From NCBI GenBank assembly GCA_023512835.1, contig CM042092.1, forward strand, positions 2,691,293-2,755,292: 64,000 bases of DNA. Reading direction: 5' to 3'. This DNA comes from Taxillus chinensis (Eukaryota > Streptophyta > Magnoliopsida > Santalales > Loranthaceae). Of this stretch, positions 48,280 to 60,945 are shown piece after piece. The number at the start of each line of letters is the position of its first letter. Position 1 is the first letter of the stretch. The translations under genes and the position numbers were made by a program. The notes below the pieces were generated by a model. That model was given only the letters and a program-made list of their open reading frames with translations. It was not told the origin of the DNA and searched no databases.

Positions 48280-48868
48280 TATGACGGTAAATAAATTAAA
48301 CGTCCATGAACAAGTTCGTGTACGGCTTGGTAAAAGATTATTTATGTTCGTTCGTTAATGAATTGTGTTGTTCACGAATAATTCATGAATATCATTGTTA
48401 TATTCGTGAACATCGTGAATATTTATGAACAAGTATTCACAAATAATTCATGAGTATTGTTCGTATTCGTGAAAATTATTTGTAAACAAAAAATTAACAA
48501 ATTAATTAATATGTATAAATTTATTTTATTTAATATAAATATATTTTTATTAAATATAATTTAATAAGCATATACTTTTATATTTTTATTTATTATTATT
48601 ATATTATTATTATTTTCGTGAACTACAATGGTAATTGTTTAAATATATAAAACAAAAATAATATAGTCTAACAATTAATTAATTATTTTTTGGATAAGTT
48701 TACGATTTGAACTTTTTTGCAAATTTTTACGATTTTTTTAATTATATTTGTAAACGTTCGTGAATATCATAGTTTAAGACTCGTATTTGGTTCGGTTTGT
48801 TAACAAATAGTAATGAATACGCTCGAATACCTTACTATTTGGCTCGACTCCGTTCGTTTATAACCCTA
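48280..48868. mobile_element. hAT-like MITE (family copy 1)
   Basis: An exact 8-bp duplication ATCTTGAG lies at 48272-48279 and 48869-48876. The left end TATGACGGTAAATAAATT and the right end, reverse-complemented TAGGGTTATAAACGAACG, are diverged inverted repeats. The arms carry TTCGTGAA/TTCACGAA palindromic motifs. A second copy in opposite orientation is at 61933-62610. Confidence 0.85.
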
Positions 48869-48876
48869 ATCTTGAG

Positions 48877-49862
48877 TTTTGGTTTTCGCTATTAGTTTTG
48901 GGCTCGTGCAAATTAATTGAGGTATGAGTGAACAAAGAATGCATAACAAGATGACTATTGGCATGCAATGGTGGTAGAGGGTGGATAGCGCCAAACGATG
49001 AACATGCATCGACGATCAAGCATTAAATGCAGATGGTTGTGATTGTATAAAGAGTTGGCGGTATGCAACGAAGGAGGTTGATGTGCTCAAGACGACTAGT
49101 AGTTGCACACACAATTGACGGAGGAAAAGAGGTTAAATCACTCAAAACCTTTTCTATAACATAAGCTCCTCTTAATACTCTATCTTTTGATTCTAATTTA
49201 TGATTGTATATCACATTAGAACATTGAATTCTACCAAGATCTAGGGTTCAACCTATCATGTGCTCAATTCCATGAGTCTGAAACTGGATAAATGACTTCT
49301 CATGCTTGCATTCTATATGTCAAAGGATTGATGATTAGTACCTAAAAATATTACCTCAAAAATCAATATCTAGACAATTATATAACATGGATAATTTAAT
49401 ACAATTCTAATGAAATGAAAACTAGCTTGTATCATACATATGTCATCCATTAATCAAATATAACTGTTATGGATCTATGTCAAAAAATTAAATAAATAGT
49501 CATTGCAAAACAGTTTAAGGGTTTACATCAAGTAATGGTAAGTCTACTCGTCATGTAGTATTAGCTAATTCCTACCAATACCTGAAAGAGGTAAACAATA
49601 TAAAGTGAGCACGAATATCCAGTAGGTTGCTTACATCACCACACCACCCCACGGCCCAACCAAACCTAGAATCTACATATCAAATGTATATATGTGTTAG
49701 TGTAGTGCCCTAGACTACTCATCTAATCCAATAAAAGCAAATATATAACAAAATCAAATACCAACAATGAAACTTCCCACTAAAATCATCAACCAGACCA
49801 TCCTACGACCATCATCAATCAAATATGTGATCAGGATTATAACATTCAATGCTAGCAACCAA
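48877..49862. other. AT-rich DNA with a probable minus-strand LTR piece
   Basis: No gene. The block around 49585-49640 (GTGAGCACGAATATCCAGTAGGTTGCTTAC) resembles 61165-61205 (GTGAGCATGTATGCTTAGTAAATAACC) and recalls a stretch common in gypsy LTRs in antisense. The similarity continues weakly to about 49830, so both may be old LTR fragments of one family. Confidence 0.35.
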
Positions 49863-50202
49863 TGTAAAGACATGTATATGGTTAGTGTTGAGAGAGCTAT
49901 TCTATGAGGCTGACAATATTTGAACGATAATATGATTGTCAATGTGAGCATTTTGATAGTATTTGGACTCGATTTCGGGTCGAGACCCTGAAACGCTCAA
50001 TTATGTACTTTTAGGGGGTTTATTGGTTGACTTTGTATTTGAGCGGTCATTGGAATTTGAAAATATCTAAATAGTGACATGCTCATTATTTTAAGCATTT
50101 TGACTATAATTGATCTCAATTTAGAGTTTATAACCGCAAGAGCATAATTTATTATTTTTAAGGATTTATTGTTGTAATAATTAACAAAAATATAAATAGT
50201 AA

Positions 50203-50269
<67 letters not shown>

Positions 50270-50400
50270 GGGCATTGTACATGGAGGAATAGAAGAAAAT
50301 TTTTGGAATCTGATTTTGGATGTTTTGAGCCAATCTAAGCCACAAATTAGCTTCAATGTAGGTGTTCCAAACTCCATATGCCATTTAATTGGATTGATTA
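49863..50400 (+). repeat. LTR-family repeat, copy A (diverged)
   Basis: It starts TGTAAAGACATGTATATGG and follows the 5' part of copies B (52976) and C (62887): GTTGAGAG-ATTCTATG, GTCAATGTGAGCATTTTGA, GGTTGACTTTGTATTTGAGC, TGGAATTTGAAAATATC. It then reaches a GA microsatellite at the same relative place. The right end is not defined. Oldest of the three copies by eye. Confidence 0.65.
50204..50266. repeat. (GA)n microsatellite in LTR copy A
   Basis: About 63 bases of uninterrupted GA. The same place in copy C holds another GA array (63286-63333) and copy B only a short GAGAGAGA (53922-53930). Confidence 0.95.
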
Positions 50401-50807
50401 TGCTTGATTGAGCTATAAATTAAAGAATTATGATGAACCATAGAAATTGGAAAAAATAGAAAATTGGATTTAATTGACCAAATTGAGGTTTGTATGATGT
50501 TCCATACATATTTGATAGTTTATCTGTGTTGTTTCCATGCTAAACAATGAATTAAAATGGTTAAATTGATGAATTAAAGTATGGATGCGTTCTTGGCTGG
50601 AATTTTGATGAAATTACATAAATAAAAAGTTTTATTTTGAAATAAACTATGTTTAGGCTTCCTTTGAGCTTTATAATGTTGCTTATGGATGAAATTTGGT
50701 TTTAGAAAATCAAAATTGGGTGATCAGTGCCACCTATCACCTACAACTCTCATAGACTTTGTAAAATATTTTTGAAATAAAAAGTTAATTTAAATCACTA
50801 CCAAAGC

Positions 50808-50811
<4 letters not shown>

Positions 50812-50860
<49 letters not shown>
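50812..50860. repeat. (TA)n microsatellite
   Basis: About 45 bases of near-perfect TA. Confidence 0.95.
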
Positions 50861-50864
<4 letters not shown>

Positions 50865-52975
50865 ATTTAAATGACTACTAGAGATACCCTTAAGACATTA
50901 TTCTTTAAGAGCATTTTCAACAAAAGCTATAACAAACTTTTGTTTAAATTGTTCTCTAATTTATTAGTGATATAAATAGTTAAAGCTAAAATTTTATCTA
51001 AATTTAGCTTTATCTAAAGTGCCACATCAGCCTTTCCTCATACCTTATTTCAAAATTACAAACATCATCCTCTCCTCCCCACATCTTCCTCAACAAATCA
51101 ATTCCTAAACTAACAAGTTTTTCATTAATATTATGTTCCTTGTAATGTATTAGATGGTTATATTAACATAAAATTATGATATTAAAAAAATTATATTACA
51201 TCTTATAACAATAGGGACAAGATAAAATCACACCTAACATGTTTGGTAATACATTAAATTAAAACATGTGGAAGCCATTTTTATTTTATAAGCAATAGTA
51301 TATAAATATACATTATATGAGTAAACTATGACATCATTTTTGTTGTTAGATTGATATTGTTAAATTTAAAAAAAAAAGTCACTCTAATAATAGAAAAGGT
51401 ATTCTTGTACGATTTACATGTACAATATAACAGTACATAGAATTTTTCTTATTTTATATGCTTCTTAAAAGATATATAAATATTTAAAATAAAATGATTT
51501 AACTGCATGAAATTTATATGAGATTAAATGATGATATTTTAATAAAAACAAAAATATATTATTTATCGAATGATTTTTAAATACATAATTAATCATTGTT
51601 AACATGAATGTAAACAAAACAACCCCCCCCCCAATAATTATGAATAGGTAGTGGGTAATGTGAACCAATCTCGAGTGGTTTCGGGGCAGGGCAGGGCGGG
51701 ATGCGTATTTTAAAATAAAATTACTTAAAACATTTGAAAAGGTTAGGGTGGGGGTGATTAAGGGATTTTTATCACCTTTTTAGGATGATTTTGGATACAT
51801 TTATTACCCAATTACGTTATATTTAGAATGATTTAGGATGATTTTAGGATACATTTAGAATGATACATTTTTATCATTCTATTTTGTTTCATTTATTGCC
51901 CAATTATGTTACATTATCACTTTTGCATGCCCTAACTCGGAATAGAGGATTTCTTGGAAGTTTTGTGGTACTTTTGTTATATTTTGACAGGAATCCAAGA
52001 ATCAATGAAGAACTTACTAGATCATAAGAAAGAAATTGAAGTCCCAAAGACCTAGAGATCATGCCGGGCAAATTTAAAGTTGGTCGAGTGAAGCCAATTT
52101 CGCATATCTAGAGTCTAAGAGCCTCACTGAAGAAACCATCCTTCTGGTCTGGTGAAGTTTATTTTTGCATATTTGGAGTCTACAAGCCTTATTAAAGAAA
52201 AAATCCTTCTGATCGGGTGAGATCCGAGGTGACTATATGATGGTCAGGTGAAGGTCGGGTGAAGCCTTATTCACCCAACTAAGCCCAAATTTTGGCATTG
52301 GAATCGCCATTTTGGAAGCTTACTTGTTCCCTTCTAGAAGGAAGTCATTTGGAAAAAAAAAATATCAACTCTGAAGTCAAAGTGTAATTAAAAGAAAAAA
52401 TATTCAAATTCAAATAAAAACTTTGCATTTGGACTGAAGCATTTTGAAGAGATAAATGGTGGGATTTAATTCATTTTCAAATCCAAAGAGAAAGAGAGCT
52501 TTTGAAGAAGGTTTAGGTATCCATTGGAGCTTGAAGGTAATCTGCTTGGAAAAGAAGATCAACCTTGGAAATTATTGGGCGATTAGGTAAGCTATTCTTT
52601 TGTATTCTTTTAAATTCGTGTGTTGCATTTCTTTTGTTTTCAATTAAACTATGGAAGCTTAAAACCCTTGATTGCGGTTAGGATGAAGTTTGGAATTAAG
52701 ATTTCATTTGACGTATTTTTCCAAAAAGTTTGTTTTACTTCAATCTAATTCTTTCCTTGTGATCATATTTAATACTCAACCTTTAATGCATGAATTAACC
52801 TTTTCCAAGTGTCATAATTCCTGTGTACACCTTAGCATGGGGAACGGGTGACTCTTTAAGATTTTTGTTGTTTAGTCTAGAGCTAGCATCGTACCCACTC
52901 TAAACTTGGTATCTTGAGTTTTACGCTGCCTTTTATAAATTATGTAACCCCTAGTTTAATTATCTTGACTTCTTC
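50861..52975. other. AT-rich DNA, probably old retroelement sequence
   Basis: No gene. At 52088-52210 a unit of about 70 bp is duplicated (GAAGCCAATTTCGCATATCT...CATCCTTCT and GAAGTTTATTTTTGCATATT...AATCCTTCT). At 51770-51900 the phrase GGATGATTTTGGATACATTT recurs in variants. The sequence from 52560 to 52970 recalls long gypsy LTRs, but I cannot prove it. Confidence 0.4.
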
Positions 52976-53255
52976 TGTAAAGATTCATATTTGGGTAGTG
53001 TTGAGTGATAGCCATTCTATGGGAATGCAACTATCTGGATAGTAGTGTAGTCATTGACGTGAGCATTTTGACAGTACTTGGGCCCGATTCTGGGTTGGGG
53101 CCTCGAGTGGCCCGATTGTTGACTTTTCGGGATTTACTAGTTGACTTTGCATTTGAGCAGTCATTTGAGTATGATAATATTAGAATAGTATTGTGCTCGT
53201 CATTTCGAGCGTTTTAACTGTAATTTGACTCAATTTGGAGTTCGGGACCATGGAG

Positions 53256-53778
53256 AATAGTCATCAGAACCGGACCGGACCGGCCGATCGGACCGGTAAA
53301 CCGGTGACCTGGGCCCTTAACCAGTCCGGTTTTTTAATTTGACCATTTCTTCAAAAAAACCGGAGAAACCCGGCTGACCCGGCCGGGTTTTACAAAACCG
53401 GTCGGTTTTTTTTAAAATATAAAATATTATTTATTTTATTTTATAATACAATTTTAATTTAAAATTAATGACTAATATTTATATTTCACTTCAATATCCT
53501 TCTAAACTTTATTTAATTTTTTTCTTATTAATTTATGTTATTAAAATTTTAAATTTATTAAGAATTTATGTTAGAAATACATATTAAAAATAAACTGTGT
53601 TATATTAGAAACATAATTTTAATGTGTTAGTTTAAAATATCTATTTTTTATTAATATATATTTATATATAATTATTAATTATATGACCGGTTCGACCATT
53701 GACCCGACGGTTGAACCAGTGACCCGACCACCCGGTGCCTTAGCCGGGTCGATATCCGGTCCGGTTCTGATAACTATG
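53256..53778. mobile_element. MITE inserted in LTR copy B (family copy 2)
   Basis: The terminal repeats ATAGTCATCAGAACCGGACC and, from the right, ATAGTTATCAGAACCGGACC differ at one position. CATGGAG is duplicated at 53249-53255 and 53779-53785. The paralogous LTR copy C reads GGGACCATGGAGGTCGATTATTG (63158 on) without the insert, a true empty site. The arms are rich in CCGG/GGTT motifs and the core is AT-rich. Copy 1 of the family is at 1260-2775. Confidence 0.9.
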
Positions 53779-54429
53779 CATGGAGGTCAATTATTGTATT
53801 GGGAGGTCAATTATTGACTGGGTCCATTATTAACTAGGTCAATTAGTGGTCAATAATTGGCAGAAATATAAATAGAATAAAAAGTAAGAGCTTTCATTTT
53901 ATGCTATCATATTTATATGTTTGAGAGAGAGAACTTGGAAGCTTGAAGCCTTGGCGATTTAGGTTCGTGGAGCTCAAAGAATCACTCCAGGTAGGTGTCC
54001 TTGAACTTCTTATCTTGATTCTGTCTTTGGTATGCATGAATTTGTCATAATTTATGGAATTTAGCATGAACCCTAGGTTTTGGGGGGAATCCAATTTTGA
54101 GTTAGATCTAATGGTTTATTATAAGATCTGTGGTTAAGAACTGATTTATATTAGTTTTGATATGTATTTTTGTGATCTGCATATTCCATGAGGGTTGAGA
54201 AGTCAACCATGGAAATTTGGATTTAGATCTAGATTTCTGGAGATCTGTAATTATGTGCGTATTTCTGTTGTTACTGTGCGATTTAGAGGCGTTCAGAACA
54301 CATTTTGAAGTGGATATTGTAGTTTGTTGCGTAAAACGTGTGTTTGTGAGCGTCTTGGGATTGCTGGGTTGATTCCAGATGAAGAACATGCAAAAACGAT
54401 GATGAACAGTACCCTGGGCGAACTATTAG

Positions 54430-54690
54430 GTTTTAAAGGACGAAGACCCGAAGATTTGGGTCGAACGGTCAAAGATTTTGGATCGTAGGGTCGTAGGGTC
54501 GAAGATTCGTAGATCCGTAGTTGTAGGGTTGAAGATATGTAGTCGTAGGGTCGAAGATCCGTAGATCCGTACACCCGTAGTCGTAAGGTCGAAGGTCGCA
54601 GCTTTGAGTCTTTGAGGCCACATTTCCGCAGCTACGAGTCGTGGTTCCGCAGCTATGAGTCGTAGTCCTGAAGCTACGAGTCAGGCAGTT
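54430..54690 (+). repeat. minisatellite of TCGAAGATCCGTAG-type units in LTR copy B
   Basis: Short units such as GGGTCGAAGATTCGTAGATC, CGTAGTCGTAGGGTCGAAG and CAGCTACGAGTC repeat with variation. The matching place in copy C (63850-64000) holds a different array. Confidence 0.8.
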
Positions 54691-55213
54691 CTGCAGCTTC
54701 GAGCTAGTGCAACTGCATTAGACTGGACCATTTACATTATAAACCATTATGCCTCTCCACATTTAAGTATTAAGTTACAATGTAAATAACGAAATACCCC
54801 CATTTGGATTCAAAGAAAAATACTAGAAAATTAAATTCTCACTCCTTCAAAATGTGAAAATTGGGATTTAGTGTAAAATCTTGGAAAAATCCAGTTTTTC
54901 GTAGAGGTGATTTTTTGGAAAGTGGGGTTAGACATCTCAGAAAAATCCCCAAAAATCAAATTATCTTATTATGATATGGGAACCCAATACCGTGACTTTT
55001 TATTTCAAGAAAACAACTTCTATGGGTATCTGCTTCCTTGGTCAAGGAATGATGATCGGGTTATTAAGACTGGCTTCAGTTATAAAGGGAGTGTGGTGAA
55101 CTTTAATGCCATATTGGTATTAGTATATTGGTTTAAGGAATTGGGGCTTAGGTTCTATGACTTGTTGGGTTCTCACCGTGAAGCACAGATGATGCTATGT
55201 AGTTGACGGGGCA

Positions 55214-55460
55214 GGCATATGCGCTGATGGCAGGCCTGTGTGGCACTATGGCCGGGCATATTTCGCTGTGGCTGTGGTAGGCATATGCGCTGATGGCAGG
55301 CCTGTGTGGCACTGTGTTCGGGTATATAGCACTGTGGTAGGGCTGAGTGCCCTGAGCTGAGATCCTATTGAGGATCGTGTTGAATCGTTGAGCTCGGGAG
55401 CCGTTGAGCTCGTGGAGCTTCGGCTGAGTGTCCTGAGCTGGGATCCTGTTGAGGATCGTG
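55214..55460 (+). repeat. two tandem duplications in LTR copy B
   Basis: GGCATATGCGCTGATGGCAG recurs after 66 bp (55214, 55280), and GGCTGAGTG-CCTGAGCTG-GATCCT-TTGAGGATCGTG recurs after 91 bp (55341, 55432). Confidence 0.85.
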
Positions 55461-56437
55461 GACAAGCTGTCCTATGTGGGCAGGCTGGGTCCTGATGTTT
55501 GTTTGCAGACTGAGTCCTGATGATTGTGCACACTACACGGTACTCGAGTACACTGAACATATAGTATAGACTTGTATGTTTGCATGATGTGGAGTTTTAG
55601 GGTCACCTACTGAGCTTGTCGCTCACCCCTACTTGTTATTTCCCCTTTTCAGGTGTGACCCGAGACTAGTGGAGGACTTTCTTCCAGGAGGACGTGCCCA
55701 CTACTCTGATGTATGATATAATATTGTATTCTGTATTATTTTGGGTGATATCCCGGACATGGGTCCATGGACAGTTATATTTGCCTACTGTTTGTGATGT
55801 GATGTCTGTATGACTGTTTGATTTATTGTATGTATGATGATGTATGGGAAAGTATAGGATTACCCTCAATATATGACTGTACAGGGTTGCATAATTGAGA
55901 CAGCACCTGCGGTGTAGTCTCTATTGGTGCTAGTCACCAACCCCTTGACCTTTCGGGTGCGGGCAAAGGGAAGTCATGTTCCTGGTTCCGGGTTCCCTGG
56001 AATTTGGGGGCATGACATCGCAGGTCGTATCTGAAAACAGCCTCGAACTTGTTTTCAAAAAACAAAATTGTTTTACGATACGATGTAGAATTATTTTGTA
56101 AAACAGCGTATCAACTAGCATTTGTGTGTATGGGACCCATCCATTTTTGTTTTTAAAAACAAAAACATTGTCAAAATAGTGAACCAAATAGGCTCATAAA
56201 CTCTTTCTCTCTCTCTCTGTGTAAAGGATATTCACACTCACTAATCTTATAAACATACTCACTTTTTATATGAAATCACTAAAATGTATTTCCATCCATA
56301 CCACTACATGAGTTCTAGTTTGGTAGCTCTTCTCCTTTTTCGACGTGGTGATCTATAATGCCCTTTGTGATGTTGGCAGCCTCAGATGGATGTTGTCTCC
56401 TAAGTTTCACCTCATCTATGAGGCGACAACTAAGACA

Positions 56438-56676
56438 GATCCGAGATGGGTGGAGGTTCCAACAAATCTAGCGGTGGTGCCATTGAAAGGAAAACACTAC
56501 CATGGATGAGGCATCGGCCATAGGAGAAGTTTGCGGCGGAGATTCGAGAATCGATGAAAAAAGGCACTCGAGTGTGGCTTGGGACATTCAAGATGGGAGA
56601 AGATGCATCGTTGGCCTACGACCGCACCACCTACAGGATGCATGATTCAGTGGTGATGCTCAACTTCTCACTCTAG
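56438..56676 (+). pseudogene. ERF (AP2-domain) transcription factor pseudogene
   Basis: Frame 1 reads DPRWVEVPTNLAVVPLKGKH and YH, the usual lead-in to an ERF AP2 domain. One base is missing at about 56504-56506, and frame 2 goes on MRHRP, stop (56521-56523, at the place of the invariant Trp), then EKFAAEIRESMKKGTRVWLG, TFKMGEDASLAYDRTTYRM and LNFSL, stop at 56674. Normal AP2 here is RGVRQRPWGKFAAEIRD...LAYDRAAYRMRG. The frameshift, Trp-to-stop and Gly-to-Glu changes inactivate it. Upstream ERF sequence may extend to about 56370. GC-richer than its flanks, it is probably a relic of a group IX-like ERF. Confidence 0.8.
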
Positions 56677-59454
56677 GACGCACAGCTTGAGCTAGCACGG
56701 ATGATGGCAGCATACAAGGAAGGTATAAGGATGTTTTTATAATTTTACAAAAAATAAAAAATTTATTTATGGGTGTAGTTAGCATTTTAATGGGTATATA
56801 TTTCCCTTCCCATGTAATATTGTAATTAATGGTTTAGAATAAACTTTTTTAACTATAATTTCTTACATTACTATAAGTAAATAAAAATATAATATAAATT
56901 ATTTAATACTGATCTAACAGACAAATTAAAATTTTTCACAATAAAAACTCATGATCATTTATGTGTGTGTGAGAGAGATGGTGACATGTCTTATAAAATC
57001 TTTCAATATCTAATACAAATTTAACGGATTATGTCAAAGTTTAATTTAATTCAAATGAAAGGATAATTTAGAACTTAAACGCACATATCATATTTTAGTA
57101 TATATATTTAATATTAAAGTGAAAGTCTTATTAAAAAAACAAGCACGCACTATAATCTGTCGGCAGCCAGAGATGACAAATTGTCCTTTTAATAATTTTT
57201 TTTTAAAGAAATTGATTTCATACCTAGCTAAGGTCTACACTTTTTATAATTGAAAAAAAAGGTCAAAATAGAAAATGTCGCGACACAACAAATTCAATGA
57301 ATGAAAAAGATTCACTAATCACGTCTATATACTTATAAATTAAAGAAGTCTAAATCGAATATATGGTAATATGGGCATCTTTTGGCAGCTTACTCAGTGA
57401 TGATGAACAAGAACTATTAATAAATTTCACTTTTCACTTTTAACTGTCATAATATATGCTGCACATTTCACATCTTTACTCTATCTTCTGAATTAGATTC
57501 TACCCTCATCCTGTTGGCCTCAGCAGAAAACAAGCTCAAAGCATTGTTTCAACGGCTCTGACATGACATGGAGAATTTATGTGTATAAATATTTATAAAT
57601 GGGAAAAGATCAACTTTTAGGTAATTATATGTACTTTTCAAACACTTCCATAATTATCAATTCACATGGGCAAAATTATTGCAACAGTATGTAAAGATGA
57701 ATATATTTGAATTAGGGATGCAGAGGTGTAATTCTATATATGAAGATTAAAATCAGCAGTTGTAAATTGATTAGTCCAATAATTAATAAAGTGAATGTTT
57801 TTCCTCACCCAAGCATGTGATGCATGTTTGTTAATACAATTCACCCGTCCGAATTATAGGCCATATTTGATTAGATTGTATTTTCTTTTCGTTTTAAAAT
57901 GTAATAATTACTTTTTATATAAAATTAAAATGAATTAAAATTTATTTTTATTTAAATTTTATAAAAAAATAATAATCTTATATTATTTTTAATTTTTTAT
58001 ATTTAAAAACACTTATCATATTTTTAGAACGAATGAAACACTTAAATAAACTCCCACATTTTATTATTTTATATGTAGGCCGTCAATCCGACCCATCATC
58101 CACCTAATTTTAGGTGAGTCAACAGGCATATATGTCAAATATCAATAGTGGTTTGCTATTTATTTGCAATCAGCCAATCACCAATCAGGCAATCACGCTA
58201 TCTCAACACTCATGCTCTTTTCCGAATCACCCAAATTGTGGCCATTGACCCGATGTGACTCCAATTTGAATAGTATTTTTTGGGATTTTGGCAATAAATC
58301 ATCGTTCTCACTCAATTATTTTCAACAGTTGGTGGAATTTATTGGTGTATAGATAGTTTATTAATATTTTAACATCAAACGCACAAAATAAAATATTTAA
58401 TCTACATAATAGTATTAGTTTTTTCCTTTGTTATACTATATTGTAAGCAATATTTAAACTTACATTGAAATTGTTGTATTTGTGAAATAGCTTCTTTATG
58501 CTTAATCCTATTAAGCGCGTTAGATACCATGGTTGAGCTTCTAAAACTCATATAGTAAAAAGTTTTTGCATGTTTCTTATATGGTACGTCAATATCGTTG
58601 AACTTGATAGAGCAAATAAGTTTTGGTGTCCCATGTAAATTAAGTGATTTTTGTCAAATTGTCAAAAACACAATGGAAAGGTAGAAATGCACACAAAAAA
58701 TCCTGGGTTATTGTTTAGCCTATAAAACTAAAAATGGTGTTAACGTACACAATCTTCCAAAGAATTTATTACTAACTAAAATTAGTCTCTAAACTAAGTT
58801 GAAGAGCACTTATTTCTTTTAATTCAACTCGTTTTAGATAAAACTAAATAAAAATATTAATTAAAGATGAGGAATTTGTATTGCGGATTAATTTAAACCA
58901 ATAAAAACGTAAAAAAAAAAAAAGTAATGTGAACAATTCAATGAAACATTTAATTTTTTACTTCATTCGTTGTTTATCATCATCCACAGAAGATAAACGA
59001 AATATATATGAGTTTACAATCCAATTTAACCAAACTTTGTGATTACAAAGTTTAATGAGTGAATGTTGAATGAGTGATTGGCGTTTATACTCTCATCTCT
59101 TTTATATATGCACATGAATGGCTACTAAATGGGAATGTAAACCCTAAAAGATTGATGTGTCATGTCAAAAGATGAGTTTTCCCTTAGCGAAATTGAAAAG
59201 ACAAAAATATGTTTTATTAATGGTCAGCCGTAATTGCATTTAGAGCATTGTAGCTAGCAAACCTAATGCTTTGCTTGATGACATCAACCGCAATTGAGTT
59301 GTATGCAAACCACAAGTTGTGCATTTTTTTTCTTTTCCTCCTCTTCATGAATACAGCGTGGCTGGGTTAAGGTGCGTTGTGGCCGATGGGACTATATTTT
59401 TTGAAAAATGTCTCATCGAGGTTGGGAAAGTGCTTCGCGAATGAAAATACTCAG
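56677..59454. other. AT-rich intergenic DNA, no gene seen
   Basis: No ORF with plant coding features; the 62-residue ORF at 58164 has no domain. The stretch at 56025-56190, left of this region, has arms that look like a MITE (GTTTTCAAAAAACAAAA and TTTTTGTTTTTAAAAACAAA), without a proven TSD. Confidence 0.5.
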
Positions 59455-59464
59455 CCAACGTGGA

Positions 59465-59590
59465 ACTCTTGTGCCTCGCATAGGGGGGCCACTGTGTAGG
59501 GGGAGTCGCGTATGGGGGCCGTCACGTAGGGGGGTGTCGCGAAGGGGAGGGCGTCGCGCGGGAGGGCACTGCGCAATGGGGAGGGATCAC
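59465..59590 (+). repeat. G-rich degenerate minisatellite
   Basis: Units of about 15-17 bases built on GTCGCGTATGGGGGCC, GTCACGTAGGGGGGT, GTCGCGAAGGGGAGGGC and GTCGCGCGGGAGGGC. The G runs of 3-6 on one strand could form quadruplex structures. The GC content stands out from AT-rich flanks. Confidence 0.7.
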
Positions 59591-59862
59591 CTGAAAACAA
59601 AAAATGATAATTGAAAACATCCTAAATGTGTTTTTATTTTCCTATATTCGAAAATAACTTGTTCTTGAAAACCAAAAATAAAAAACAGTTGCCAGACAGA
59701 AAAAAAGGAGGCATGTTCTATATCCAAGAACAGAAAACAAATTTTGAGTATAGAAACCAAACAAGCTTTTGATGATTAACACATAAAAGAGACTACACCG
59801 TAGGTGTTGTGTCAAAACAAACCTACCACTCGTACAATATACAATAAGGGTATATCTGTATA

Positions 59863-60945
59863 TAGGGGTGTGCAAGGGTTAGGTGGGATCGAGTGAAAGG
59901 TTAAATTATCAACCAACCCATCATTAGCAAGTGACTAATTCTTCCACCTTTCAATCGATCCGTCAACTTCAATAATCGACGAGTTTGTTAAATTTTTAGT
60001 GGGTGCCAACTAGCGAGTATGGTGAGTTGAATGAGTGCCTGTCGTTACTGGTTTTTGTCTAGATCAAAACCGAATGATGAAATATATAAAGTTACCACCA
60101 ACTATTTTTGGAGTATAGTTTATCACCTATAATGTGTGGTCTGCATTACTATATAAGGATTCAGGAGTTGGTTACGTATAGGGAAGAATTAATACCTCCA
60201 CATTGCTATTTCAATACCTATCTTAAGAAGATGAGGTTTTTATTTGTTTTATAGCTTACTTGGTTTTTATTTGTCAAAAGAATATTGGTTTCATGCGTAA
60301 TGATAATTTTGTTGTAACTATTTTAATGTTGGTCTAACCATTGGAGATAAGCATAGTTGTCGCCTTCTCGAATATCAATCTACCCCATTTGATGATATGG
60401 ACTTAAAAGCGTCTTAGGGAGGGTTTTTACATTTTTATGTTTTTTGTTTTTTATTTGAATTTATTTAGACACACATTTTTGAAAAACATTTTCTACACAA
60501 AAATTATTCCTTTAATTATCCATTTTCATTTTAGCCATTTAAAAAAACATTTATTTTTTTGTTTTTTAGTTTTGAAAAAAAAAACATAAAATAACAATAA
60601 TTTAGATTAAAAAGCGGTGTGGACAAGTGAAATGAAATAAACTTTTATCCAGACTGATAGTATGTTGCTTTGAGTGCCACTATTAAACATATATGGATTA
60701 ACAGTCCATACAAAGCGGGATTGGAATCTCTATATGACACTGTATTTTAAATCTAATAAATGAGGTGTAGTGGATCGAGTTAGTAGCGGGTTTAAACATT
60801 CTCACCCGTTAACTGATCCAACATGCCATAAAATAAAAGTTTCAAATGACTTATTCATTTATATAAATTTTATTCGTGGGTAGCAGGTAAGTTTAGGTAG
60901 GATCGAGCGGGTAAAACGAGTTAGGTAAGTAGATGCACATCCCTA
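59863..60945. mobile_element. hAT-like non-autonomous element with a retroelement-like insert
   Basis: Flanks TCTGTATA (59855-59862) and TCTGTACA (60946-60953) match at 7 of 8 bases. Ends: TAGGGGTGTGCAAGG and, from the right, TAGGGATGTGCATC. Subterminal GGTGGGATCGAG and GGTAGGATCGAGCGGG motifs occur at both ends. About 60085-60240 is similar to 17165-17345, so the element carries, or was hit by, a piece of a retroelement leader. Confidence 0.75.

Larger units (their letters stand above)
52976..56017 (+). repeat. long LTR (copy B) of a Ty3/gypsy-like family, with an inserted MITE
   Basis: It runs from TGTAAAGATTCATATTTGGG to GGAATTTGGGGGCATGACA, so it has TG...CA ends, and is about 2.5 kb without the MITE. 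The 3' part (GGGTCACCTACTGAGCTTGTCGCTCACCCC, 55600-55626; CCCCTTTTCAGGTGTGACCC, 55643) is typical of plant chromovirus LTRs in this orientation. No primer site follows and no polypurine tract precedes copy C, so B and C need not be one element; B may be a solo LTR. No 5-bp TSD was found. Confidence 0.65.

Noticed and set aside
49997..50384. ORFs with long SLSLSLSL runs (also near 63262-63471)
   Set aside because: Translations of (GA)n microsatellites in antisense.
53894..55560. minus-strand Ser/Thr/Tyr-rich ORFs
   Set aside because: Translations of the LTR minisatellites and tandem duplications.
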